Source: Hyaloperonospora brassicae (lineage: Eukaryota; Oomycota; Peronosporomycetes; Peronosporales; Peronosporaceae). From it: a DNA stretch of 64,000 nt. Each line of letters starts with the position of its first letter. Position 1 is the stretch's first letter. The notes below the pieces were generated by a model. That model made no database searches. It was not told the origin of the DNA and saw only the letters and a list, made by a program, of their open reading frames with translations. Where the stretch lies: assembly GCA_947650285.1 (NCBI GenBank), contig CANTFL010001244.1, positions 434,001 to 498,000 of the forward strand. Reading direction: 5' to 3'. Both the position numbers and the translations under genes were made by a program. This document shows positions 48,414 to 60,200 of this stretch, in pieces.

Positions 48414-51248
48414 CTAAGCACTGCGGTACGTGTCACGAATGAGCTGATAGAGTTTAATGGCGTCCGCATCTGCCGAGGCGCTAGAACTGAAAATCCCAAG
48501 CTGCAGCTCGTCCAGAGCACCTTCGAGTGGCACGCGGTAGCGGTGGCCTATGGCTTGCATCTGCGAAAGCGTACTGTGGAACCAGTTGTCGCGGGGATCA
48601 GAGCCTTCCGCTTCACATTCGGCTTTGTGCTCTATCAGCACCCGATTAAAGCCTTTGAACAATAGTATGAGCAGCTGCCGCATGTCCTCCTGCAAGCGTT
48701 TGCGATCGTCCTCAAGCGTGGCAACGTCGGGCATTTCTTCGTCGCGGTCTTCCGATGATCTCGGTGCTGCTGCCTGCTCCAACTTTTGCGTCTTGGCGTC
48801 GATGGCATCCCGGACAAACTTCAGCGTGTCACGGAGAATCTCCCACACGTACGGCCAGCTGTACTGCTGCACAGCATCAGGGGTGAAGACCCATGTTACG
48901 ATCGCAACTGGACGGAGCAGATCCTGACGCAGCATCGCGTTCAGAATCAGGCCGATGTGCTGCGGCGACTTCAACCAAACAGAAGCTACCGTCTTGACCA
49001 AAGCAAGTCCATCGGCATCCACGTCTTCGCCCGACTGGTGTGCACCAGCAAAGAGCTCGCCGCGCTTGCCATACTTTTCCAGCAGTAGTCGCATGTGTGT
49101 GAATGTGGCCGCACCAGCCTCCAAGATGCATGTCCACACTACTTCAATCGCCTCTGTGCGCGATATTTCCAGACGCGGGAGCTCTTCGTTGAGCCAGGAG
49201 CGCAGAGCTGAAGCGGGCGGATGGCCTTTCAGCTTCGTTGCCACAGACTGGTAAAACTCTGACGCAGGGCTGGTGTCATCAGGCATAGCACCAATTACTG
49301 CGTCTTCCTCTTTCGCGGCACGAAATCGAATACGAGGCTTGGGAGCTGGAGGCAAAAGCACGTGGAATTCAGCGGGTAGGGTGCTCTGCATATGCTGCAG
49401 GTACGAAAGACGCACGCAGCGTTCGATAACAGCGCTGACAAAAAGACGCTGAGGATCGTCCTCGCTGGCTTCCAGCACGTACGACCATGCGGCCCAGCGC
49501 CACTTGAACTCAAAGTTCGACAGGAAGTGACTCAAGAGTAACACGAACGAATCAACAGCGGCAGCACGCATTGTCGGCACTTGACGAAACAGCAACTCCA
49601 CGACTACAGCCAGCGGTGGGGACACCATACTGGCATCCGTCTTCACAAGGTGGTACAACACCGAGCAGAAGTAGCCAAGCTTGGCCTTCGTGCTCTCGCT
49701 CAAGGCCGCCACCAACAACGTCTCCAGAAGCAAATACTCAGTCTTCACGGGACTAGCCCCCTCTGCCACAGATGACGCAAACCGAGCGTTTTGGGTGCGA
49801 CATTGACCCAGCAACAGTTTGGCCGCAATGGCAGGCTTTGGGTACGACGTCTCGAATGTGTCCACAAAATGATTGCGAATGGTGAGGTACGATGCCAGCG
49901 GCATCGCCGCAACAGCGGCACCAGCGACGCCAGATTCCTCCGACAGGATCCGGAACCATGCCGTGTACGCTGGGATCTTGTTCGAGTCGAGCTGTGAGTC
50001 AAAACAGACAGCAATGGTATCAGTAAGGCAGATCGCATTCTTCCTGTGCAACATCAATCGCGTGCGTACCTTAATCAAGTCGATAGCAAAGGATACTGTG
50101 AACGAATGCGCCTCAGCATTCTCGAGTTTCGAAGCAAAATCGTCGAGCGAATAACTCACACCCGGAAAGTGCCACGCAGCAGCCTTGTCCTCTCCCTCGA
50201 CACTCTGGACAGCACTCACTGCTTCATAAAACAGCGACAGTACGTCACTCGAAGCACAGAGCGCTGGCAGCTCGTCTTCATCCTCGGGTCCCCACAGCAA
50301 GTCCATCTGCAAACGTCTTGTACGCCACGACGACGGCCCTGCACTCGATGTCCGTGGGTTGCGCTCTTCCCCACGATACAGCACGTACTCTCTGCACCGA
50401 CTCCAGAGCGTCTGACCCGCGCTCGCGGACGTCCGCACGAGGTCGTGCCCGCCATGCAGCAAAGCATCCAGCACGACCAAAGCGAAAAAGTCCTTCCACG
50501 CTGCAGCATCTTCTCGAGCTCGCAGCGACGACGTCATCGACCCACACGGTGCGTCATCGTCGTCGTCGTTGTCTTCCTCCTGTGCCGTACACGGCCGCTG
50601 GAACGCGTCCAGCAGCTCCAGCACATTGTCCACTTGACACACTTTAACAGCACTAAGCGCCGCCAAGAACCGCACCAAGAGCCGCACGCGGATAGCGACA
50701 GCTGTCGTGTCTTTGTTCCGACGGAACGCGTCCATGTCCACCGCTTCGGCAACGTGCTCGCGTGTCGCACGACAGAAAAAAGCCAGATCCAGCTCAACCG
50801 TGCGCGTAGCACTAGCGACCACAGCTTGCCCGAACCCTGGTTGCTGGGCATTGAGGAGGGCAACAAGAGTCGCATAGAGCGCTGTTTTGGGCGCCAAGCG
50901 GGCAGCGGCGCGCACGACGAGCGCCACGAGGTGCCCGAGCTTCACGCCCTGCGCGTCCGCCTCCATCTCCTGCAGCAGCAAGTCGCGCGTGTGCAGCAGC
51001 AGCGGCGTCGAGACCTCGTGACTGCCGGGACCGCTGCTGCTGTCGTCGTCGCCGAGCTCGATGACCGCCTTTTTAGCCAATCGCCAGGCGCGGGCGCCAT
51101 CGCTTTCTTGCACGCGGTCGGTGCGTCGTGGGGCGTGGCGGGTGCGGTCGTCGAGGCGCGAGCGCTTGTGGCTGTTGTGGCCGCTGTTGCTGTTGTTGCG
51201 ACTGTCGGTGTCCGCCTCGAACGAGCGCTTGCGGCTTGGGCCGTACAT
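48414..51248 (-). CDS. Nuclear cap-binding complex large subunit CBP80 (NCBP1)
   Basis: Exons 50070-51248 and 48414-49991; the 78-nt intron (donor AAG|GTACGC, acceptor GACTCACAG) has no stop and no frame change, so the unspliced frame stays open. The spliced product is 918 residues. The start is MYGPSRKRSFEAD (51248), which opens with a basic nuclear signal followed by a low-complexity SR/N/H stretch; an upstream in-frame Met at 51305 is less likely. Family features: MIF4G-type helical repeats, LLLSHFLSNFEFKWRWAAW (the conserved SHHLSNFQFRW-type motif), RWRW surroundings, and the third helical domain to the end (LYQLIRDTYRSA). With CBP20 it binds the 5' cap of pol II transcripts and acts in splicing, export and decay. 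Confidence 0.88.
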   Translation of the reverse strand: MYGPSRKRSFEADTDSRNNSNSGHNSHKRSRLDDRTRHAPRRTDRVQESDGARAWRLAKKAVIELGDDDSSSGPGSHEVSTPLLLHTRDLLLQEMEADAQGVKLGHLVALVVRAAARLAPKTALYATLVALLNAQQPGFGQAVVASATRTVELDLAFFCRATREHVAEAVDMDAFRRNKDTTAVAIRVRLLVRFLAALSAVKVCQVDNVLELLDAFQRPCTAQEEDNDDDDDAPCGSMTSSLRAREDAAAWKDFFALVVLDALLHGGHDLVRTSASAGQTLWSRCREYVLYRGEERNPRTSSAGPSSWRTRRLQMDLLWGPEDEDELPALCASSDVLSLFYEAVSAVQSVEGEDKAAAWHFPGVSYSLDDFASKLENAEAHSFTVSFAIDLIKVRTRLMLHRKNAICLTDTIAVCFDSQLDSNKIPAYTAWFRILSEESGVAGAAVAAMPLASYLTIRNHFVDTFETSYPKPAIAAKLLLGQCRTQNARFASSVAEGASPVKTEYLLLETLLVAALSESTKAKLGYFCSVLYHLVKTDASMVSPPLAVVVELLFRQVPTMRAAAVDSFVLLLSHFLSNFEFKWRWAAWSYVLEASEDDPQRLFVSAVIERCVRLSYLQHMQSTLPAEFHVLLPPAPKPRIRFRAAKEEDAVIGAMPDDTSPASEFYQSVATKLKGHPPASALRSWLNEELPRLEISRTEAIEVVWTCILEAGAATFTHMRLLLEKYGKRGELFAGAHQSGEDVDADGLALVKTVASVWLKSPQHIGLILNAMLRQDLLRPVAIVTWVFTPDAVQQYSWPYVWEILRDTLKFVRDAIDAKTQKLEQAAAPRSSEDRDEEMPDVATLEDDRKRLQEDMRQLLILLFKGFNRVLIEHKAECEAEGSDPRDNWFHSTLSQMQAIGHRYRVPLEGALDELQLGIFSSSASADADAIKLYQLIRDTYRSA

Positions 51249-51724
51249 GGCGGGCAGATGAATGGGCAAACGTGTGGCTGGTGGTGGGATGGGGTGGAGG
51301 AACACACGGGGCGGGGTGAGTGAGTGGGTATGTTTTTTTTATTTTGGGCAGCCTTCGGTCTCGAACGAGCGCAAAAGAGATTGGTATTTGGGTTCGTTTT
51401 TGCTGAAAAGGGACCAAAAACAAGTGCATGCACGGCAGGATCGCTTAAGCGACGTGCGCGTCTCTAGTTTTGGGTGGCGAGATGCGCATGTTGCGGGCAG
51501 ACAAGGCGACGTGACGTCGGGCCGTGAGTGGCCGAAAATGTTTGCTCTTGTGCGTGTAAACTGTATGTCGTCGCATTACGGCGGTCGATCAGCATGCTGA
51601 TTGCAGGATAACAGCGCTTCGTGTCGGGTCAATTGTTTCGTAGCGGTTTACCTTTCTGCGATCTCGTGAGCAGCATCAGTTCAGTAATGTTGTACCGAAG
51701 CCAATCATAGATCAGAAAAACTGT
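51249..51724. other. Upstream region of the CBP80 gene
   Basis: It includes the 5' leader of CBP80 (minus strand), a T run near 51333 that reads as A-rich on the coding strand, and unique DNA. No gene seen. Confidence 0.4.
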
Positions 51725-52234
51725 GTGCAGCACAAGTTCGTACAGGAGGACATCGACGGACGGATGATCGTTCGTAGCCCTACCTCGCAAGCCATCTCTC
51801 CAGATGCATATCCTTTTCTTCGACACTCGTCACCATATCAGCTCATCGAGATCCAATTCAAGACGGCCTCAGTAGTGTTTGGTATCATGTGTTGGCTGTC
51901 ACGTTCAGCTGCACGTGGACAGTGTCTACATACCTTCGGACCTGCTGCCTTAATCATCACTAGTAACTCTGCCGAGTACAGTCGGAAGTCGTGGCTAGTG
52001 CGTCTGCGGAAAGCACTAGCATTTTCTCAGCACCGACACTACTTGTACGACTTTAGTGTATATCAGCGCATACGAGACCTTTTGATTCCTGAGCATGAGG
52101 TTCGACCAGACAAAAGCCGCGTAGCACGCTGCACGGATGTAATCACGACGTCTCGAACACACCGCAGCGGTGTCACGTTGATGTGTGATCTCAACAATGA
52201 GCACAGTGGACTTACTGCACAAGGTGGATGTTAG
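51725..52234 (+). CDS. Hypothetical ORF, 169 codons, weak support
   Basis: The longest frame between CBP80 and the vWA gene. It reads VRSPTSQAISPDAYPF and IEIQFKTASVVFGIMCW but shows no domain, signal peptide or strong codon bias toward its end. It may be chance. Confidence 0.15.
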   Translation: MQHKFVQEDIDGRMIVRSPTSQAISPDAYPFLRHSSPYQLIEIQFKTASVVFGIMCWLSRSAARGQCLHTFGPAALIITSNSAEYSRKSWLVRLRKALAFSQHRHYLYDFSVYQRIRDLLIPEHEVRPDKSRVARCTDVITTSRTHRSGVTLMCDLNNEHSGLTAQGGC

Positions 52235-52704
52235 TCTTGTTCAACGGGTCAAAGACATCTCGGACAGGCAGGCGCTGTTTCTCCTGTCTCGGAGCTACAG
52301 TGGGCCGCGCTCAGGATAGTAGCTACAACGACAACACGTGGTGTTGCGGTAAAGCGTCACAAGTGCTGAGTGGTGAGTGGTGACGAGCCTCTTGTTACTA
52401 CTCCGCAGTGGACGGACGAGACACGTGTCAAGTGCAGTACAGGATGTAGGGTAGCAGTTTTGCACGTCATGTCTGTCACTGATGATGAAGTACTCTGCGT
52501 CAATCACGGCACGCGCATATTGCTGCGATCGATCAACGACACGTCGACTTGGCAAGTCGCTGCATTGTCTTGCTGCATCATATGAGGCATCACACAATTG
52601 TGGGCACGTACAAATGTGACTCGAGAAACAAACTTTGCTTCTCACGTGCGAAGCGGTATTGAGATTACTGCTTTGCAGCCGAAAACTAGCTGACTCTGTC
52701 GGTC

Positions 52705-53402
52705 TCAGTCGAGGACAAAGCCAATCATGGCGTTGCGAAGGAGTGCATCAGTCGGTTTGCATCGTACGCTTATGCGTGACGAGAGAACGTTGCTTCCGGG
52801 TAGAAAGGCACGACTGAAGAGATCAGTACTTGCTATTGCACTCTTGGGAATGCCTGTACTGATGCCCGGTATCGGATGTATTGACGTGAGTGTTCCTGCG
52901 CTACTGACCCGACAAGACTGTATCTGTAATGAATGCATTGTGCTAAGTGCGAGGTTGCCATCAACATCGACGTTTACGATCTCACTCCCATGAGCTCCCA
53001 AGTCTTCCAAGCACACAGCAAAAGCCACATTTGCACTCTTGACATCAATTCCTCACGAGTGGAAAAAGTAGCTAGAACGCGGGTTTCCTGCCATGCATTT
53101 GTTCAGGTCGCTACTGGGTGCTTCTTTATCAATCAAATGCAGCCACAGCCGCATACTTTACTGCACATGCCTCGTACTGAGCTGATCCCGACGGGCGCGT
53201 CCACTTGTTCTTGTCCGTGGCAGGTAACCTTCGATCTACCCTTTATCGATGTTACGACACCTTGATTTGATACTTTCATGGCTAGCTCGAAAGTCGCTGA
53301 AGTCCATTCGTACTTCGATATCACCTCACGGGATACAAAGTGCAGGTATGCTACACACGGTTTGCTATCCAGTAGCAACTGCACCGACGCCAACGTTGTC
53401 AA
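52705..53402 (-). other. Coding-like stretches of an unrecognised gene downstream of the vWA gene
   Basis: Two minus-strand frames look real by codon use: 53402-53177 (LLLDSKPCVAYLHFVSREVI, then EWTSATFELAMKVSNQGVV) and 53045-52705 (VAFAVCLEDLGAHGSEIVNV, then DVDGNLALSTMHSLQIQ). A GT-AG join between them does not keep both frames, so exon borders are unresolved or the gene is decayed. The first frame overlaps the last exon of the vWA gene by a few bases in another phase. Confidence 0.3.
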
Positions 53403-54830
53403 TTCTTGATCAGCGAGAGTCTTCGAATTCGGCTGTATTGTCCTGCAAATGACACCAGTGACAGAGTTATACCCACAACCACTTGGCTTTTCCTACTATG
53501 CTGTCACATCGAAAATGTACCTGGAATTTCCATGAGTGCCTGCATGGCAAAACCTCCGTCCGGGTTATCCAAGTTGCCTTTTGGAATCGTGTTATAGTTC
53601 ACAAACTGAAAGTTGTCAAAACGGCGCTCGGGCAGCTGGTCATCGAACTCAATCATCATGTTCCAAGGACCGTCGCCTACGCCGACCATGATAATCGCTG
53701 CCAGAACACAGACATGGGTGTACACGCGGGTCAACTACTACGAACTCGTCAATCACGCCGAAAGTCGAGCTGTTTATCCACGTACAAAGCGGGTATTCGG
53801 AAGCCTCCACAATCGCTTTCCTCGCCATCTCAGGATCATCGATATGGCCGTTTGAGATGATGATCAAAATGTGGTAGCGGCGGCTATTCCTGGCCATCTT
53901 GATTGCTTCGTAGATAACCGGTACGAAGCTTGCCGAAGAGTTTAGTTCCATTGTCGAAGCAATGGCAAAGTATCGCTGCAACACATCGTCGAGTTCACAA
54001 CCGTGGTCCTTGGCGAATGAAAAGTACCGTTCGGTAACTGGGAGGTCCGGGTAGCCGCCGTAGCCAAAAGCCGGGATCGTATCGTCGTCGTTGAACAACT
54101 CGAACACTCGAGTGATGGCCGAGATCACTTTCTGCAAACAAACACGACTCAGACGCACGATACGATCTACAAGACCATTATTCACAGCATCTAGCCACAT
54201 ACTTGGTAAGGGTTCACCACACGTCCTGATGTATCAACATAGTGCAGCGACCTTCCTTCAAACGTCTGTTCTCCTTTCCACTGCCAAAGTCGAGCAAACA
54301 CATACAACAGTCCGTTAGCGACAACAGCCACCATTGCAAAGCACGTAAACCATCTCGCACCAGGTTTGATTCGGTAAAGTCCACCTGCACTCGTGCACAA
54401 CGACCACCATCGACACATCGCATTACACTAGCGGTACTATACACTGCAATCAAAGGTTCCCAACAAATTGCAAATTGCACGTACTGCGATGATCAAGTCG
54501 GACGACTGCAGACCCACGCGTCTAGTGATCACATGCAAACAGACGATGATCATACGATGTTCAGTGGACTTTAATGATCCAATGGCTCTGTTCTGGTCAA
54601 CGACAAGTAAACGGAATGTACGCTCACCGCAGAGCTTTCTGCACTTCTTCTGTTGAACCGAGAGGTACAGTAGAGCAGCATTGGTGTTGTTCACGACATT
54701 GTTCGTTTGTATGGTTGGAGTCCGTCCGTCAGATATGGTGCAGCAACCATCGAAAATGACAGTACGTACCGAGGGAATTGTAGCTGTCGGGAAGTGGCTG
54801 GAACGTCTCGGTACTGGAAGCGCACCCCAT
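53399..54830 (-). CDS. Copine/RGLG-type vWA-domain protein, eight exons
   Basis: Exons: 54770-54830, 54628-54649, 54485-54521, 54361-54384, 54203-54280, 53786-54131, 53521-53697, 53399-53442; every intron is GT-AG and phases agree, giving 262 residues. The start MGCASSTE carries Gly2 and Cys3 for N-myristoylation and palmitoylation, so membrane anchoring is likely. The vWA (copine) domain fills most of the protein: ALRRVGLQSSDLIIAVDFTE with the MIDAS DxTxS-type site (DFTESN), FEGRSLHYVD, NPYQKVISAI, IPAFGYGGYPD, ILIIISNGHIDD, MVGVGDGPWNMM and RRFDNFQFVNYN. These match plant RGLG E3 ligases and copines. Unlike RGLG there is no C-terminal RING: the frame stops soon after ALMEIP. Four exons are under 65 nt and would be missed by ORF-based calling. 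Confidence 0.88.
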
Positions 54831-54899
54831 AGTGTAGTGTGTGAGAAGCCAGAAGGAAAATGAACTATTACGGACAAGCGACTTGGACAATTCAGCCAA

Positions 54900-56330
54900 T
54901 CGCGGCTCGTGAGTGATTACGTGGGCACCACGTCGCAGATGAAGTTACAACGGGTCTCTTTTGTCGATCCGTTTATTCACTCACTCACTCACTCACTCAC
55001 TTGATCCCACATACATTCATAGAATACCGTGTTGTCCTTCGCTTTTGACGATCGTGGAGCGATTTTAATCGAGTGTCGGCTTTATCGACGCGCGAAAAGT
55101 CGCAGTGGATGCGACTGCAGTCATGTCGTACAACGTGTTGCAAATCCGTGGCTTCTCGTAAACAGTGGCGCAAGTGTCGATAGATGCGCTATTCTATTCT
55201 TCATCCCACATAGTTTCTGCTCGTCGTTTCGCGGGTGTAAAAAACAACGTGTCAGCCATCAATACGACCGTCGCTGACAATAAAGATGAAGCAAACGATC
55301 TCCGGTGATGTTGACAAAGCACATACGCCCAGGATCGATGTGTGAAAGCGCCCGTCATGTCACTGACAGCACTCTACGACGGTATCGACAATATCGTGTA
55401 CTGCATATCGGTGTCCGCCGAAGTTCGGACTACACATTCTGACAGCCGGTGACAGGCTGGACTGGTGAGGATTCGACGACAAAGGGCACGAGCAGATCTA
55501 CCACGAACCGATGCAGTGGCTAGTAGTAGCCTGATCCATGACGAACGACCACACACGTGGTCATACTGGCGATGACAAAACAAATGGCCTGTACATCTTC
55601 AGCTGTATTACAACAGGATTCTCTCCCAAATGGACGACGAGGCTGCGTGTGGGAAGTGCCCGAATGGCATGTTCATCGTCGATTCGGCACTAAATCGAGC
55701 TCACACGCACGTCGTGCTTCTCAGCCGTACCACACAGCTGACGGTCGATTACTATCGTGACCATGGGATGAAGAATCGATACATTAATGTGCTTCGATCT
55801 CAAGCAGAGACCTTCACTTCCGCACTGCAGCTATGTACGTGAGCCCATGAAACGGAGAAATGTATCTGGTCAATGAAGGCCGTGCTTCGTCGATCAAGCA
55901 ACCAACGATTCTGTCCATCCTCGTGTCTGCACCCACTCTGTGCACCACGTTGGGCGTGCAAGACTTGGCAGCAATCACCATAGTATCAGCGCTAGTACCA
56001 GCGACCTCATTTCGTCGTTTGAATGACTACTATGACAAGCTGCGAGTCCTGGCGCTGGGCCCAGTCTCAAGACACTCCATTCCCAAATTTTCACGGTTCA
56101 GCTCAAGCCAGTCTTTTTCCCTTCGGGGCAGTCACGTCGGAGGGAATCCTCCCCTTGGGGAGCCGACGTGGTCGAAGATCTGACGCGGGCACGCTGCACT
56201 CGCAGTCGCGGGTGTGGGCGTAGGAGACCGACGGGTCGCGCAAGCGGCCCTAGCAGGGGTGTTTTACGGACTGGAGGCGTACCCCGCGCCACGTGTCGCC
56301 GCTGCGGCGAGCGCACACTCCACGTCAAGG
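54900..56330. other. Gap between the vWA gene and the satellite
   Basis: Mostly unique DNA. A CACT tetranucleotide run of five units lies at 54977-55000. One codon-biased plus-strand frame (55630-55842: EAACGKCPNGMFIVDSALNR, then AHTHVVLLSRTTQ) ends at a possible donor GTGAGC, so it might be an exon; no partner exon was found. From about 56130 the DNA becomes GC-rich and related to the flanks of the satellite. Confidence 0.3.
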
Positions 56331-56835
56331 GGCCGCGCAAGCGGCTGAAGGGGGCCACCATCGCAGATGGCTGAGCTCCTCGGAGAGATATATGGCGGGT
56401 TGGCGTTCTCCACGCCACGCAGTCACTTCGGTGATCGCACTCCACGTCGGGGGCCGCGCAAGCGGCTGAGGGGGCCACCATCGCAGATGGTTGAGCTCCT
56501 CGGAGAGATATATGGCGGGTTGGCGTTCTCCACGCCACGCAGTCACTTCGGTGATCGCACTCCACGTCGGGGGCCGCGCAAGCGGCTGAAGGGGGCCACC
56601 ATCGCAGATGGTTGAGCTCCTCGGAGAGATATATGGCGGGTTGGCGTTCTCCACGCCACGCAGTCACTTCGGTGATCGCACTCCACGTCGGGGGCCGCGC
56701 AAGCGGCTGAAGGGGGCCACCATCGCAGATGGTTGAGCTCCTCGGAGAGATATATGGCGGGTTGGCGTTCTCCACGCCACGCAGTCACTTCGGTGTTCGC
56801 ACTCCACGTCGGGGGCCGCGCAAGCGGTCCTAAAG
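56331..56835. repeat. Tandem repeat, ~121-bp unit, about four copies
   Basis: The word GGCCGCGCAAGCGG recurs at 56331, 56452, 56572, 56693 and 56814, giving 120-121 bp periods. Units are nearly identical; they differ by a single G in the GAAGGGGGCC tract, an A/G in CAGATGGYTGAG and GGTGATCGC versus GGTGTTCGC in the last. The flanks (56220-56330 and 56820-56910) share the GCGCAAGCGGYCCTA word, suggesting that the array grew inside an older element. Minus-strand ORFs through it repeat a Pro/Trp/Ala-rich peptide and are not taken as genes. Confidence 0.95.
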
Positions 56836-57245
56836 GGGTTTGTTGCCTTATATGGCAGCATACCCGCGTTGTACGTGCTGCCGCTCCGGCGGTACGCATG
56901 TCCCCAGTCTACTTGGTCGCGCCAGCGGTCATGATTGACTCGTAGTTGGCTTCGGTAGGAGGGTCTCTGACCTCGTTGCCGTCGCCCCTGGCTCTACGGA
57001 GCCCTTTAGTTGTCGACCCGATACCCGGGCCGTACTTCTTGTCACACTTATCAGTCGTTAGTTATCATAATAATGGACGTACTTGACACCACCCAGTCTC
57101 AAGACTCTGTGTACCACAGTATTCCTTCATTCCCGATTGTATCAGGTCGTTTTTCAGTAGCGCTCCCTCATTGATTCCCTATCGCAACAGTTAGAAACGC
57201 GCACCCACTTAGAAACGCCTTGCAATTCACACCGCGTCGTCCCGC
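56836..57245. other. Upstream region of the CAP-D3 gene
   Basis: The first ~80 bp continue the satellite flank. The rest is unique, with CTCATTGATTCCC near 57168 as a faint initiator-like word. No gene seen. Confidence 0.35.
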
Positions 57246-60200
57246 ATGGCGCTCGAGCAAAAGCTCGTGCGCGCTCTGCAGCCACTCGCGCTATCGTCTG
57301 TGCCCGCGAGCGCCATCTCGTGCCTCTTTGACACTGGTGGCACTGCCTCTGTACGTGACGACTGGTGCGACCACGTCTCGCTACGGCAGCTGCGCGCTGT
57401 GGGCCGAGTGCTCGCTCTGTATGGACCCCGTCAGGACTCGACGACGGTCACTCGCCTATCCGACGCTACCGATGCGCCAGTGGTGCGTCTATGGCAATTG
57501 TTTACGTCATCAGAAGCTCCGGATGTAGGCGTGTCGCAGGTACCGGACGCAGAGAACCACGACGCGGTCTACCGCTCGCTCTTGACGCTACTTCAGTCGA
57601 TTCTCAATGTGCGTGACGTGTACGCGTCACTGAACGACGCGGAGAAGCGCCACGTGCTTGCGAGAGCGCTCGTTGCGGGCAGAATATACTTGGCGTGGCT
57701 CCGGCTGCCGGGTGGCGCAGCGTACGGTCTTTTCATGTCGTACGTCTACCGCCAAGTGCTGGACACATTGAAGAAATGGATCGTACTTGTTGCTGCAGGG
57801 AAAGATCGAGGGGCAACACCGAGTGTAGCAGTAACGATTCGTGCAACAAGACGACGAGGGGGGCGACGAGGTGGAGGAAGGACCGAGCAGCACATGGACG
57901 AAGAAGGAGAAAAAAGTGATGATGACGAAGAGGATAATGGTAATAGTTTTGTGACATCAGAGATGCTCACGGCGTGTGGATTGGAGTTACTGGATACGTT
58001 TGTGACGTTCCTGAGCAGTTTCTCGCTATCATCCAGTGAAGAGTCGATTGCCCCGACGATCGAGACAGCGATTGCGCTGCAGACGGCTGTGCAGCCGGAG
58101 AATGAAGGCACGGCGTTGGCAATCACGAAGAAAACAGTGCAAATGATGGAAGCACTAGTGAGTGGAACGCATGGTGAGCCAGTGGAGATTGGAAAAGCTG
58201 TGCTGCATTTTTACATTCCTGGCTTGACGTTCCAAGACACTGTGGCAAAGGAAACGAGATCGTCGTTGCGTTTTCACAAGCTGTCGATCGATGTGATCTC
58301 TCGGATCCAGCGCATCGTAACGGAAGACGGCACTGAAGATAGTGCAGATGATACTGCATGCCAGCAAAACTCGTTGTTGTTGCTGGGTTTACTGCAAAAC
58401 ATTTGTTTGCAGGCACCAGGTCTGGCGGATGAACGGCAACGTGTCCTCTCGTACATTTACTCGACTGCCATGGCTGGACGACGGGAAAGCGAACGAGAAG
58501 AGCAGGAAAAACCGAGCGAGTTCCGGGACGAAGAGTCTGCAAGATTTGTGCGATTCCTGGCAAGTTATTCTCGCAACGCGAAGCTAAAGTATCGCCAGTT
58601 TGCGGTAGAGCTGCTCAGCCGCCTTATCGTGGAAGCTGAGTTTTGGGATATGAAGGAGAGCGAATTGCCCGAAACACTGATTGCGTATTCGGGCGTAGGT
58701 CCGCTTCTGGAGGTACTCATCGATCGGGCTCAAGACAAGATGTCCCAAGTTCGCACGAAGGCGATTGCTGGAATTTCGGCCATGCTTACACTCGGTTTGT
58801 CAAACTTGGCTGGTGGTGACGATGAAGACACTGATGAGCTGATGGACGACGGTAGCAGATCAAAAGCCATTGCAAGCTCGCTACAAGAGTTGTTATATGA
58901 GTCATTGGTTGATACTGACGGAAAAATGACGCTCGTAGAAACTCCACTGATGCAGCGACTCGTTGACCTTTTCCGCGAGCGGCTGGCGGATGACAAGACT
59001 TACGTGCGCAGAGCTGCGGTGCACGCTTTGGAAGCACTTGTGACTGCACAATCAGGCGATGTCATACGTGGTTCTGCGAGGAGAGACCTGTTTGATATCC
59101 ATGCGCGGTGTACAGACTCTTCGGTTGTGGTTCGCGTGCAGTCAATCAAGTCGTTGTCAGCGATCTTACTCAAATTCCCGTGCGATGAGGAAGCTCAGAA
59201 ACTGTGGAACCTTGGGGTACTTCCACTTTGTGTTGATCCCGAGATGAGTGTGCAGACTTGTGCACTGGAAGCAACTGGAAAAGTTGTGTTTGAGCGAATT
59301 CTGACGTGGTTCGACGTGCGCCGCAACAAGTCCCAGCGAGAAGCTTGCGACAGCGCCTGGATGCAGATGTCGCACCTCGACGGTGTCATGGCTCGCTGCT
59401 TGCAGAAGGCGATGCGTATGCTCATCAAGAACGACAAAATTGATGTCGAAAAAGTCGTCAAGGCGTGCGTGTTTGCAATCAAAGAGAGCGTAAGTCAGTA
59501 TCGCTCTGGCGACGCGATGCAAGAGGAAGTGGGGGATGACACTACTCGTCAAACGGTGACTCGGTATTGGGGTTTCAGCTGGATTGTGCTGGAAGAGCTG
59601 GCGCTCTCGAACAAACTTGTTGAAGCTGTGAGAGGAAAACAACAGAACTTGAGCATCGTCGTCGAGTGCTGGAACAAACTTCAAGACCAGGCACTGCCGG
59701 TGGAATTTAACGATGGGTCGAAGCGCATTTTGCGCGTGATTGCTGCGATTGCAACTGTCATCGATGCACAAGATGCCAAGTCGATTGCAGACGGCATATT
59801 GGCATCCTTGTACTCGTTTGCCATTCCACTGAATGTCATTGCCGATGGAATCCTTGCCTTGAACAGCATCTGCAGAGCCAAAGCCTCGACGTCTGAAAAG
59901 AGCCGCGAGATTAGCTTTGCGTGGGGGAAGAAACTGCTTGACTTGTGCGAAGCTAACCTTCGCAAATGTTTTAAAAGCAGCCCAGATAGCGTAGAGGATG
60001 AAACATCGCTGTTGCAGAAGCAATTGATTTCAATTGGTGACGTCGCACTGCTTGAGTTCGACAAGGACGCCGACAAGAGCAGCGAGGCTGCACTCTTACC
60101 GGTTACTTCGAGTCTGAAGTCCCTTGTGCAGCTCTTTTTGCCACCAAAGTTTGTCGTCGACAGCGTCGCCATCAACCGGTCCATGTCACTATGCACAGTG

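Noticed and set aside
50046..51323. 425-codon plus-strand ORF
   Set aside because: It lies antisense to the CBP80 coding exon and follows from its codon use; it shows no domain.
56098..56899. Minus-strand ORFs encoding a repeated Pro/Trp/Ala-rich peptide
   Set aside because: They exist only because the satellite unit is stop-free in those frames; the peptide changes frame with the 120/121-bp unit lengths.
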